This document shows positions 29,894 to 38,157 of a stretch of DNA of 64,000 nt, piece by piece (within the stretch, counting starts at the first letter, position 1; each line of letters opens with the position of its first letter). The stretch comes from Sphingomonas quercus. Lineage in GTDB: Bacteria; Pseudomonadota; Alphaproteobacteria; Sphingomonadales; Sphingomonadaceae. A model generated the notes under the pieces. It made no database searches. It had not been told where the DNA came from and saw only the letters and a list, made by a program, of their open reading frames with translations. Where the stretch lies: assembly GCF_018863195.1 (NCBI RefSeq), contig NZ_JAHKRT010000001.1, forward strand, positions 310,001 through 374,000, written 5' to 3'. The position numbers and the translations under genes were made by a program.

Positions 29894-29929
29894 AAAAGAG
29901 AGGTCGGCCTCAGGGTCGGCCTCTTTTTT
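29894..29929 (+). terminator. Rho-independent terminator after opgH
   Basis: Stem GAGGTCGGCC (29900-29909), loop TCAG, stem GGTCGGCCTC (29914-29923), then six T. Flanking A residues pair with the T-run, extending the helix to about 16 pairs with three G-T wobbles. It lies 20-50 nt after the opgH stop and is the clearest plus-strand terminator of the opg operon. Confidence 0.85.
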
Positions 29930-29944
29930 ATGTCTGAATGAGTA

Positions 29945-29980
29945 GTCCCGGAGCCGCGAGGCTCCATGCGACTCCGGGAC
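29945..29980. promoter_or_regulatory. Overlapping inverted repeats upstream of the nupC control region
   Basis: GTCCCGGAG (29945-29953) is a perfect partner for CTCCGGGAC (29972-29980). Within it, GGAGCC (29950-29955) is a perfect partner for GGCTCC (29960-29965). The two stems share GGAG, so they cannot form together. It lies between the opgH terminator and the CRP-like site. It could be a protein binding site or, if transcribed, a pair of alternative hairpins. Confidence 0.4.
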
Positions 29981-30005
29981 CGAGGATTCTGTAATCCATT
30001 TCGAT

Positions 30006-30021
30006 TGTGATTTGCATCACA
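30006..30021. promoter_or_regulatory. CRP-like operator upstream of nupC
   Basis: TGTGATTTGCATCACA: the half-sites TGTGAT and ATCACA are exact inverted repeats around TTGC, matching the CRP consensus TGTGA-N6-TCACA at all ten fixed positions. It sits in a short AT-rich stretch (29995-30046), the only one in this region, 145 bp before the nupC start. A CRP/FNR-family regulator binding here is the natural inference. A promoter may follow in the AT-rich stretch, where TATATC lies at 30041-30046. Confidence 0.7.
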
Positions 30022-30165
30022 TTTTTCGTGTTTTTGTATTTATATCTGGCCGCAATTGAATCTGACCGCCCGGCGGCCTCGCCGTTTGCCGGGAGGGGCT
30101 GGCGTGGGCTCGCGGCGCGTGGCAATTCTCCGGCGCAATCCTGCCCGGAGCTCCCTGCCGCACTC

Positions 30166-31407
30166 ATGCACAAGCTCGTCATCGGCATCGCCGGCATCGC
30201 CCTCATCCTGGGCATCGCCTTTGCGCTGTCCGCCAACCGTCGCCATATTCGCCTGCGGGTGGTCGGCTCCGCTTTCGCGCTTCAGGTCGGCATCGCCGTG
30301 CTGGTGCTCTATGTGCCGGCCGGACGTGCCATCATCGGCTGGATGTCGGCGGGCGTCGGCAATCTCCTCTCCTATGCGCAGGAGGGAACGAATTTCCTGT
30401 TCGGCGCCTTCGCCACCTCCGAGCTTGGCAAGAATTTCGCCATTCAGGCGCTGCCGGTGATCATCTTCTTCGCGGCCCTTGTCTCGATCCTGTATTATCT
30501 CGGCGTCATGCAGGCCGTTGTCCGGTGGATCGGCGGAGGCATCGAGAAGGTGATCGGGGTCAGCAAGGTGGAGTCGCTGTGCGCCGCGGCAAACATCTTC
30601 GTCGGCCAGTCGGAAAGCCCGCTGGTCATCCGCCCCTATCTGCCGGGCCTCACCCCACCGCAGCTGTTCGCGGTGATGACCAGCGGCATGGCCGGCGTCG
30701 CCGGCACGATCCTCGCGGCCTATGCTTCGATGGGCATCCGCATCGAATATCTGCTGGCGGCCTCGTTCATGTCCGCGCCGGGCGGCCTGCTGATGGCCAA
30801 GATGATCATGCCGGACGATCCGCACCTGCCGCTCGACCGGGTGGTGGAGGTAGCGGATTCGCCGCATTCCCCCGGCCACCCCGAGGAGCGCGACGCCAAT
30901 ATCATCATGGCCGCCGCGTCCGGCGCGCAGACCGGCGTGAGGCTGGCGGTGGCGGTTGGCGCGATGGTGCTGGCCTTCGTCGCGCTGGTCGCGCTGGCCA
31001 ACGGCATCCTCGGCGGCATCGGCCACTGGTTCGGCCTTGAGGGGCTGAGCTTCCAGCGGCTGCTCGGCTTCCTGTTCGCGCCGGTGATGTACCTGCTCAA
31101 CGTGCCGTGGAACGAGGCACTGGCGGCTGGCGGCCTGTTCGGCGAGAAGGTCGTGCTCAACGAGTTCGTCGCCTACATCCATCTCGGCCAGATCGCCGGT
31201 CAGCTCAGCGCGCATACCATCGCCGTGGTCACCTTCGCGCTGTGCGGCTTCGCGAATTTCTCCTCGATCGCCATCCAGATGGCGGTGACTGGCAGCCTCG
31301 CGCCTTCCCAGCGGCCGACCATCGCCCGGCTGGGCGTGAAGGCGCTGGTTGCCGGCAGTCTCGCCAACCTGATGTCGGCGGCGCTGGCCGGCCTGCTCAT
31401 CCCCTAG
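30166..31407 (+). CDS. nupC: Concentrative nucleoside transporter (NupC/CNT family)
   Basis: A 413-residue inner-membrane symporter that imports nucleosides with protons or sodium. About nine to ten hydrophobic segments are visible. Family motifs: NIFVGQSESPLVIRPYL (substrate-binding G-Q-S/T-E-x-P), MTSGMAGVAGTILAAYA, FMSAPGGLLMAKMI, KVVLNEFVAY and FALCGFANFSSIAIQ. ATG 30166 starts the first membrane segment (HKLVIGIAGIALILG); no close ribosome site is seen. The 5' region has a CRP-like operator, as known for E. coli nupC. The phoD gene follows after 21 bp, probably in the same transcript. Confidence 0.95.
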   Translation: MHKLVIGIAGIALILGIAFALSANRRHIRLRVVGSAFALQVGIAVLVLYVPAGRAIIGWMSAGVGNLLSYAQEGTNFLFGAFATSELGKNFAIQALPVIIFFAALVSILYYLGVMQAVVRWIGGGIEKVIGVSKVESLCAAANIFVGQSESPLVIRPYLPGLTPPQLFAVMTSGMAGVAGTILAAYASMGIRIEYLLAASFMSAPGGLLMAKMIMPDDPHLPLDRVVEVADSPHSPGHPEERDANIIMAAASGAQTGVRLAVAVGAMVLAFVALVALANGILGGIGHWFGLEGLSFQRLLGFLFAPVMYLLNVPWNEALAAGGLFGEKVVLNEFVAYIHLGQIAGQLSAHTIAVVTFALCGFANFSSIAIQMAVTGSLAPSQRPTIARLGVKALVAGSLANLMSAALAGLLIP

Positions 31408-31428
31408 AGGCCCCCGGGAGTGGCTGCC

Positions 31429-32973
31429 ATGCTATCGCGCCGCCGGTTCCTTGCCGCCACGGCAGCGGTATCGCTGGGCGCGCCGGCCGTGCTGCGCGCC
31501 CAGCCGATGCGCTTCGCCGCATGGCCGTTCCGGCTTGGGGTAGCCGCGGGCGATCCGACCAGCGACGGCATGGTGCTCTGGACCCGCCTCTGCCCGGAGC
31601 CGGCCGACGTGCGCGGCGGCATGCCGATGACGCCGATCGCGGTGAGCTGGGAGGTCGCCACCGACAAGGCCTTCGCCAGCATCGTTGCGAGCGGCGAGGC
31701 AACCGCCTGGCCGGACCTCGCCCACAGCGTCCATGTCGAGGTGGCGGGGTTGCAGCCGGACCGGCCCTATTTCTACCGCTTCCACTGCGGCGGCGAGCGC
31801 AGCGACACCGGCGCCGCGCGCACCCTCCCCGCCCCGGGCGCGGCGGTGGGGCGGATACGCTTCGCGGTTGCCGGCTGCCAGCAATATGAGGACGGCCTCT
31901 ACACCGCCTGGCGGCGCTTGGCTGCCGATCCGGACCTCGCCTTCTGCTATCACTTTGGCGACTATATCTACGAGAACCGCGAATATCTCTCGCCCACCGA
32001 TCGCGCGCGCGCGCCGGCCGTCCGTCACCACGACGCGCCGGAGTGTTTCAGCCTCGACGATTATCGGCGCCGCTACACGCTCTACAAGCAGGATGCCGAC
32101 CTCCAGGCGGCGCATCGCGCCCTCGCGATGTTCCCGACCTTCGACGATCACGAGGTGCAGAACGACTGGACGTCGAACCACGGCCCTGCCGGCACCCCGC
32201 CCGAAATCTTCCTGCTTCGGCGCGCCAGCGCATTGCAGGCGTGGTACGAGCATATGCCGGTGCGTGCCCGCTCGATGCCGCATGGCGGAATGATCGAGAT
32301 GGCCCGGTCGGCGCGGATCGGCACGCTGCTCGACCTGCGGCTGCTCGACACCCGCCAGTTCCGCACCGCCCAGCCGTGCGGCGGCGGCTTCCGGCCGGTC
32401 TGCGCGGGGATCAACGACCCGGGCGCGCAGATCATCGGCGGACCCGCCGAACAGGCGCTGGCCAAGGCGTTGGCCCGGCCCGAGACGCGCTGGACGGCGC
32501 TCGCCCAGCAGGTGATGATGATGGATCTGGACCGTCGCACCGCCGACGCACCGTCAAAGATCGTCAATATCGACACCTGGGCCGGCTATGCGGTGCCGCG
32601 CGCGCGCGTGCTTGATCATCTCGGCGGCCGCGGCGACGTGGTGGTACTGACCGGCGACGAGCATCAGAATTTCGCGGGCCATCTCCGTGATTCAAGGGGC
32701 AGGACGGTGGCGGTCGAGTTCGTCTCCACCTCGATCAGCTCCGGCGGCGATGGATCGGACAAGCGCTCCGGCACCGACAGGATACTCGCCGAGAATGACT
32801 GCCTGACCTTCATGAACGACCAGCGCGGCTTCACCGTCTGCGAGGTGACGCCGGATCGCTGGAGCACCGATTTCATGGTCCTCGACCGGGTCTCGTCGCC
32901 GGGGGGCACGTTGTCCAGGCGCGCGCGTTTCTCCATGGAGCGCGGCAATCCGATGCTGGTGCAGGACGCCTGA
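31429..32973 (+). CDS. phoD: Alkaline phosphatase D (PhoD), Tat exported
   Basis: A 514-residue phosphodiesterase/phosphomonoesterase. SRRRFLAATAAVSLG is a classic twin-arginine signal, as expected for PhoD, which is exported folded with Ca and Fe. The PhoD N-terminal domain (about 35-130, FRLGVAAGDPTSDGMVLWTRL) is followed by the metallophosphatase domain with VAGCQQYEDG, HFGDYIYE, TFDDHEVQNDW and LTGDEHQNF, which hold the metal ligands. ATG 31429 has GGGAG 9 nt upstream. It follows nupC by 21 bp. PhoD releases phosphate from nucleotides and other esters in the periplasm. Confidence 0.96.
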   Translation: MLSRRRFLAATAAVSLGAPAVLRAQPMRFAAWPFRLGVAAGDPTSDGMVLWTRLCPEPADVRGGMPMTPIAVSWEVATDKAFASIVASGEATAWPDLAHSVHVEVAGLQPDRPYFYRFHCGGERSDTGAARTLPAPGAAVGRIRFAVAGCQQYEDGLYTAWRRLAADPDLAFCYHFGDYIYENREYLSPTDRARAPAVRHHDAPECFSLDDYRRRYTLYKQDADLQAAHRALAMFPTFDDHEVQNDWTSNHGPAGTPPEIFLLRRASALQAWYEHMPVRARSMPHGGMIEMARSARIGTLLDLRLLDTRQFRTAQPCGGGFRPVCAGINDPGAQIIGGPAEQALAKALARPETRWTALAQQVMMMDLDRRTADAPSKIVNIDTWAGYAVPRARVLDHLGGRGDVVVLTGDEHQNFAGHLRDSRGRTVAVEFVSTSISSGGDGSDKRSGTDRILAENDCLTFMNDQRGFTVCEVTPDRWSTDFMVLDRVSSPGGTLSRRARFSMERGNPMLVQDA

Positions 32974-33063
32974 TCCCGCCGGCCCACGGGGCGTATCCCG
33001 AATGCCACAGTCGGCAACAGATATTGGCGCGATTGCGGGCTTCTTCGCCAACTTGCTGCAACT

Positions 33064-33081
33064 GCGTCATCAATCTGTCAA
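33064..33081 (+). promoter_or_regulatory. Pho-box-like site upstream of the TonB receptor gene
   Basis: GCGTCAT (33064-33070), spacer CAAT, CTGTCAA (33075-33081). Against the PhoB consensus of two CTGTCAT repeats 11 nt apart, 11 of 14 positions match, and the spacing is exact. It lies about 97 bp before the receptor ATG and 91 bp after the phoD stop. PhoB control would fit the neighbouring alkaline phosphatase. A single match found by eye is not proof. Confidence 0.45.
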
Positions 33082-33177
33082 ACGCGCGCCCCAAGGGCAG
33101 CGCAATGCGGGCCAGTCTCCGGATTAGCGCTCTCCATCGGCGAGAATCGGGCTCGCCAAACCAACCAGGGGGTTGAA

Positions 33178-36100
33178 ATGCGTAACTATCTTCTTGGAAC
33201 GGCCGGCATGGCGATCGCCATGGCGGTGGTGTCGCCTGCGTCTGCGCAGGAAACCACTTCGTCCATCCGCGGCAGCGTGAACTCGGCCGGCACGCCGGTC
33301 GCCGGCGCTTCGATCACCGTCACCCACACGCCGTCGGGCACGGTGTCGACGGCGACGACGGACGCCGCCGGTACGTTCAACGTCACCGCGCTGCGCGTCG
33401 GCGGCCCCTTCACTGTCGCCATCTCGGCGCCGGGCTATTCCAACGCCACCGTCACCGACATCTTCACCGTCGTCGGCCAGCCGTTCAGCCTGCCGGTGGA
33501 GCTCGCCAGCGCCGGTCAGGAGATCGTCGTCACCGCCTCGTCGATCGGCGCGCGTACCGTCAGCCAGGGCCCGCAGACCGTCCTCACCACGGCCGACATC
33601 GCCAATGTCGCCACGATCAACCGCGACATCCGCGACCTGATGCGCCGCGATCCGTTCGCGCGTCTCGACGACACCCCCTCGGGCGGCCGCGCCATCTCCT
33701 TCGCCGGCCAGAATGCCCGCTTCAACCGCTTCACGGTGGACGGCGTGCCGATCACCGACAATTTCGGCCTCAATCCAGACGGTCTGCCGAGCCGCCGCTC
33801 GCCGATCCCGCTCGACGCCATCGGCCAGTTCCAGACCAAGGTCGCGCCCTATGACGTGCGCGAAGGCAATTTCCAGGGCGGCACGATCAACGTCGTGCTC
33901 CGTTCCGGCACCAATGATTTCCAGGGCACCGGCTTCTTCTCCTATTCGTCGGACGAACTGACCGGCAAGAAGACCAAGGCCGGTCCGGGCGTGCCGACCG
34001 GCCGCGTCGTCCAGCCGAATTTCGAGATCAAGAATTACGGCGCCGAGCTGTCCGGCCCGATCATCAAGGACAAGCTGTTCTTCATGGTCGCCGGCGAACG
34101 CATCCGCGCCCCACGCCCGATCGCCGAAGGTCCCGGCGACAACAATGCCGGCACGGCCATTCCGACGCTCTCCCAGGCCCAGGTCGACAAGATCAGCGGC
34201 ATCGCCAAGTCGAAGTACGGGTATGACACCGGCGGCGTCGTCAGCAGCAATGGCGACAAAGACGACCGGCTGGTCGCCAAGATCGACGCCAACCTCACCG
34301 AGAAGCACCGCGCCTCGCTGACCTTCACCTACGCCAAGGACTCGATCGTCCTCACCAACAACACGGTGGCGACGCCGAGCGCGCCGTCGCTGGGTCTCGC
34401 GTCCAACGCCTATCTGCAGGGCAACAAGCTCTACACCGGCGTCGCCCAGGTCAATTCCGAGTGGAGCGACAGCTTCTCCACCGAGGTCCGCGGCTTCTAC
34501 AAGGACTATACCCGCATCCAGGACCCGCTGATGGGCCGCGGCTTCGCCGAGATGCGCGTCTGCACGGCGCAAGACTCCGATCGCAACAATCCCGGCGCGG
34601 CCGGCAGCGGCGCGTCCACCACGTGCGCCCCGGGCTCGGCGGTGGTCGCGTTCGGCCCCGACGTCTCACGCCAGACCAACGCGCTCCATACCGAAACCTT
34701 CGGCGGTATGGTCCAGGGCCGGCTGAACGTCGCCGAGCACGACATCCGCCTGTTCACGGAGTTCCAGTACACGAAGGTGTTCAACGCCTTCCTGAGCAGC
34801 TCCAACCCGCGTGGCGGCACCAGCGGCACCTATTATTTCGACTCCATCACCGACTTCCAGGCCGGCAACGCCCAGCGCTTCGGCTATACCAACGCGGTGC
34901 CGACGGCGAACCCGGACGATGCCTCGGCCCGCTTCGCCTATGCCAGCTACGTGTTCGGCATCCAGGATACCTGGCGCATCAACGACATGCTGACCGTGTC
35001 CTATGGCGGCCGCTACGACCTTTACGGCAGCAAGAGCCGCGCCGCGATCAACCCGGCCTTCACCAGCCGCTACGGCTTCCCGAACAACGAGTTCATCAGC
35101 GGCCGGGGCATCTTCCAGCCGCGCCTGGGCATCGAGTTCAAGCCCGATCGTCGCCTGTCGGTACGCGGCGGCGTCGGCATCTTCTCCGGCGGCATGCCCG
35201 ACGTCTACACCTCGAACAGCTTCTCCAACACCGGCATCCTGTCGAATACCATCGACATCAGACAGGAGAATAACGGCAGCTACACCGGCAATTCGACCTT
35301 CCCGGCGGGCTTCCAGCCGCAGGCGATCCTGACCAACGTCAACGGCGCGGCGATCCCCGCGACTGCCAACCAGTATCTCGTCGGCGGCGTTTCGGCGGCG
35401 GCGACCAACGCCGTCGATCCGAAGTTCAAGGTGCCGTCCCAGTGGCGCGGCACCCTGTCGGCGGATTACGACCTCAATCTCGGCGCGCTCGGCGATCACT
35501 GGGATATCGGCGGCGACCTGTTCTACTCCAAGGTTCGCAACCAGGTGTTCTTCAAGGACATCCGCCTGACGCCACTCGCGTCGACGACGCCGGACGGCCG
35601 CGTCCGCTACGGCTCGCTGACCACGTTCAGCGACACGCTGAACGACATCCTGCTCACCAACACCAGCAAGGGCCGCAGCTACGTCGCCGTCGCCCGCATC
35701 CGCAAGGCATGGGATTTCGGCCTCGAGGCGGGCGTCAGCTACACCTACCAGAACATCAAGGACCAGACCCCGGCGACCTCGTCGACGGCCGGCTCCAACT
35801 ACGCCAACGGCGCGTTCCTGGACGGCAATCTCGCCGCCTACGGCACGTCGAACGACGAGGTGAGGCACAACTTCAAGTACGACGTCACCTTCGAGCGCGC
35901 CTTCTTCGGCGACTACAAGACGACCATCGCCCTGTTCGGCGAAACGCGCATCGGCCGTCCGTACAGCTACACCTTCCAGGATACGTCGAGCGGCCGCTCG
36001 GCCCTGTTCGGCACCACCGGCTCGACGGCGCGCTATCTGATCTACGTGCCGAGCGGCATCGACGATCCGCGCGTGTCCTATGACTCGGCGGCGACCGCCT

Positions 36101-36522
36101 CGGCGCTGGATGCGTTCTTCAAGTCCTCGGGTCTTGCCAAATATCGCGGCCGGATCGCGCCGCGTAACGCCTTCAACTCCAGGTGGTTCACGCGCATCGA
36201 CCTGCACTTCGCGCAGGAGGTCCCGACCTTCCTCGGCCGCTCGCGGATCACCTTGTTCGCTGACGTGGAGAACTTCACCAACCTGCTCAACAGCAAGTGG
36301 GGCCAGATCCGCGAATACGCCTTCCCCTATACCTCGGTGGCGGCGCGCGTGCAGTGCCTGGTAACCCCGGCCGCGACCGGCACGCCCGGCACCGTCGCCA
36401 CCAACACGTCGCAGGCGTGCGGCCAGTATCGCTACAGCATGCCCAACGCGACGCCGAGCGACACGATCTACAGCAACCAGTCGCTCTACGCGATCCGCGT
36501 CGGCGCCCGCTTCACCTTCTAG
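33178..36522 (+). CDS. Oar-like TonB-dependent receptor with carboxypeptidase-regulatory-like domain
   Basis: An 1114-residue outer-membrane protein. Signal peptide about 1-24 (AMAVVSPASAQ). A CarboxypepD_reg/PEGA-like beta domain spans about 28-105 (SIRGSVNSAGTPVAGASITV, then AAGTFNVTALRVGGPFTVAI). A plug follows about 110-235 (EIVVTA, RDLMRRDPFARLDD, RFTVDGVPITDNFGLN, GGTINVVLRSGTNDF), then a 22-strand-type barrel to the terminal Phe (IRVGARFTF). This is the Oar architecture, with no siderophore-type features. ATG 33178 has AGGGGG 5 nt upstream. Its neighbours phoD and nupC, and the Pho-box-like site, suggest an organophosphate-related substrate. A strong terminator follows. Confidence 0.9.
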   Translation: MRNYLLGTAGMAIAMAVVSPASAQETTSSIRGSVNSAGTPVAGASITVTHTPSGTVSTATTDAAGTFNVTALRVGGPFTVAISAPGYSNATVTDIFTVVGQPFSLPVELASAGQEIVVTASSIGARTVSQGPQTVLTTADIANVATINRDIRDLMRRDPFARLDDTPSGGRAISFAGQNARFNRFTVDGVPITDNFGLNPDGLPSRRSPIPLDAIGQFQTKVAPYDVREGNFQGGTINVVLRSGTNDFQGTGFFSYSSDELTGKKTKAGPGVPTGRVVQPNFEIKNYGAELSGPIIKDKLFFMVAGERIRAPRPIAEGPGDNNAGTAIPTLSQAQVDKISGIAKSKYGYDTGGVVSSNGDKDDRLVAKIDANLTEKHRASLTFTYAKDSIVLTNNTVATPSAPSLGLASNAYLQGNKLYTGVAQVNSEWSDSFSTEVRGFYKDYTRIQDPLMGRGFAEMRVCTAQDSDRNNPGAAGSGASTTCAPGSAVVAFGPDVSRQTNALHTETFGGMVQGRLNVAEHDIRLFTEFQYTKVFNAFLSSSNPRGGTSGTYYFDSITDFQAGNAQRFGYTNAVPTANPDDASARFAYASYVFGIQDTWRINDMLTVSYGGRYDLYGSKSRAAINPAFTSRYGFPNNEFISGRGIFQPRLGIEFKPDRRLSVRGGVGIFSGGMPDVYTSNSFSNTGILSNTIDIRQENNGSYTGNSTFPAGFQPQAILTNVNGAAIPATANQYLVGGVSAAATNAVDPKFKVPSQWRGTLSADYDLNLGALGDHWDIGGDLFYSKVRNQVFFKDIRLTPLASTTPDGRVRYGSLTTFSDTLNDILLTNTSKGRSYVAVARIRKAWDFGLEAGVSYTYQNIKDQTPATSSTAGSNYANGAFLDGNLAAYGTSNDEVRHNFKYDVTFERAFFGDYKTTIALFGETRIGRPYSYTFQDTSSGRSALFGTTGSTARYLIYVPSGIDDPRVSYDSAATASALDAFFKSSGLAKYRGRIAPRNAFNSRWFTRIDLHFAQEVPTFLGRSRITLFADVENFTNLLNSKWGQIREYAFPYTSVAARVQCLVTPAATGTPGTVATNTSQACGQYRYSMPNATPSDTIYSNQSLYAIRVGARFTF

Positions 36523-36539
36523 GAACCGGGCCGAGACAG

Positions 36540-36578
36540 AAAAAGGCGGCATCCCGATGGGGTGCCGCCTTTTTCTTT
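36540..36578. terminator. Bidirectional Rho-independent terminator
   Basis: GGCGGCATCCC (36545-36555), loop GAT, GGGGTGCCGCC (36559-36569), flanked by AAAAA on the left and TTTTTCTTT on the right. The full helix is about 16 bp with one wobble. It starts 17 nt after the receptor stop. Because of the A-tract it could also end transcripts from the minus-strand kinase gene. Confidence 0.9.
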
Positions 36579-36685
36579 GGATGCGCACCGGTATCGGCGG
36601 CTGCTTCCCGACAGGCTCGAAGCGATCGGGCGGGGTGATCAGGCGTCACCAGCCTCGGGGGGAAACGGGAAAGAGGCGCGCAGCC

Positions 36686-37720
36686 CTATCGCGCGGCGCG
36701 CAGCACCGCGCTCACGCCCACCGCGCGCGGCTCATAGTCGACGCTGGAACGCAGCTGCGCCGCCATGCTGCCGATCAGCTTCGTGCCGAGGCCGGTGCCC
36801 TTGATCTCGCCGTCCTGCATGCCGCGGCCGTCATCCTGCACGCACAGCCGGAAATGATCCTCCCCGTCGGCGGCGAACTCGATCCTCACCGCGCCGGAGC
36901 AATCCTCCGCATAGGCATATTTGCAGGCGTTGCTGACCAGTTCGGTGACGATGATGCCCACCGCCACCGCCTTGTCGGTAGCGAGCCGGATCGGATCGGC
37001 CTCGAGGGTCAGCGAGCGCGGCGCGGCGCTCGTCGACCAGGTCGCGGCGAGCTCGTCGATCAGCGAGCCGAGATAGTCCTTCATGTCCACCACCTCGACC
37101 GAATCCGAGGTGTAGAGCCGCTTGTGGACCTGGGCGATCGCCTGAATGCGCTGCTGCGTGTCGGCGAGCACCGCGCGGGCGGCCTCGTCGGCCACCTCGC
37201 GCGACTGGAGATGGACGAAGGCCGAGGCGAGCTGGAGGCTATTGGCGACACGATGGTTGACCTCGTGCAGCAGCGACTGAAGCCGCTCGTTGCTCTCCCT
37301 CAGCCGCTCTTCCGCGCGGTCGCGCTCGTTGCGCAGGCGGACGGTCTCCAATCCCTGCTCGACGGCGCGCGCCAGCAGGTCGAAGAAATCGTCGCTGACC
37401 GATTTCACCACATAGTCGATGGCGCCGGCCTTGAGCGCGGCGACCGCGATGCGGCTCTCCTCCGATCCGGTGACGTAGATGACCGGCGGCGTCTCCGGCA
37501 GCTCGCGCAGGGCCGCAAGCGTCGCCAGTCCGTCCTGGCCGGGCATGTAATGATCGACCGCGACGAGGTCGAAGCGCGTCTCGGCGGCCTTGGCCACCCC
37601 TTCGGCGCCGCTGGCGGCCAGCTCCACGCGGAAGCCCCGCCGCTCCAGCGCGCGGCGGGTCAGCCGGCGCAGGCCTTCATCATCGTCAATGTAAAGGATT
37701 GCGGGCTTGTCCGTCATCAT
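36686..37720 (-). CDS. Response regulator receiver fused to HWE/HisKA_2-type histidine kinase
   Basis: A 344-residue cytoplasmic protein. A receiver domain (about 5-125) has D12-D14, the phosphoacceptor D56 in VAVDHYMPG, and K106. A coiled linker leads to a HisKA_2/HWE dimerisation motif LLHEVNHRVANSLQL, with H156 in HRVAN as the probable phosphosite, and an ATPase domain (ELVSNACKYAY, DDGRGM, GTGLGTKLI). In such proteins the receiver tunes kinase output, often toward general stress response phosphorelays. ATG 37720 overlaps the upstream stop by 4 nt, making it last in a three-gene coupled cassette. Confidence 0.93.
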   Translation of the reverse strand: MMTDKPAILYIDDDEGLRRLTRRALERRGFRVELAASGAEGVAKAAETRFDLVAVDHYMPGQDGLATLAALRELPETPPVIYVTGSEESRIAVAALKAGAIDYVVKSVSDDFFDLLARAVEQGLETVRLRNERDRAEERLRESNERLQSLLHEVNHRVANSLQLASAFVHLQSREVADEAARAVLADTQQRIQAIAQVHKRLYTSDSVEVVDMKDYLGSLIDELAATWSTSAAPRSLTLEADPIRLATDKAVAVGIIVTELVSNACKYAYAEDCSGAVRIEFAADGEDHFRLCVQDDGRGMQDGEIKGTGLGTKLIGSMAAQLRSSVDYEPRAVGVSAVLRAAR

Positions 37721-38157
37721 TCCTCGATGTCGGGAACCTGGATGACGGACAGGAACAGGCCGAGCTGGCGGATAGCGTCCGCGAAGCTCTCATAATTCAC
37801 CGGCTTGGTGATGTAGACGTTGCAGCCGAGATCATAGCAACGCTGGATCTCCAGCTTGTCGTCGGTCGTCGTCAGCACCACCACTGGCGCGCGCCGAAGC
37901 GGGCCGTCGCTCTTCAGTCGGGCGAGGATGTCGGTGCCGCTCATGTCCGGCAGGTTGAGGTCGAGCAGGATCAGCGCCGGGCCGTTATGCGCGGGGCCAA
38001 CCGGATCCTCGTAGAGAAACTCCAGCGCCGAGGTGCCGTCGGTGAAATGACGAATGTCGTTGAAGATGCCGGCGCGGCGGATGTTCTTCTCGATCAGGCG
38101 GGCATGGCCTTCATCGTCCTCGATCATGACGATGCTGACGGGCTGATGCGTGTTCAT
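37717..38157 (-). CDS. Single-domain response regulator (Rcp1-like)
   Basis: A 146-residue stand-alone receiver. Acidic residues E13-D14-D15, phosphoacceptor D66 in ILLDLNLPDMSG, conserved T95 region (VVVLTTTDD) and K in NVYITKPVNYESF are all present. The loop HFTDGTSALEFLYEDP is typical of Rcp1-type regulators paired with phytochrome-like kinases. It has no output domain, so it probably shuttles phosphate between the kinase upstream and the receiver-kinase downstream. Both its ends overlap neighbours by ATGA. Confidence 0.95.
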   Translation of the reverse strand: MNTHQPVSIVMIEDDEGHARLIEKNIRRAGIFNDIRHFTDGTSALEFLYEDPVGPAHNGPALILLDLNLPDMSGTDILARLKSDGPLRRAPVVVLTTTDDKLEIQRCYDLGCNVYITKPVNYESFADAIRQLGLFLSVIQVPDIEE

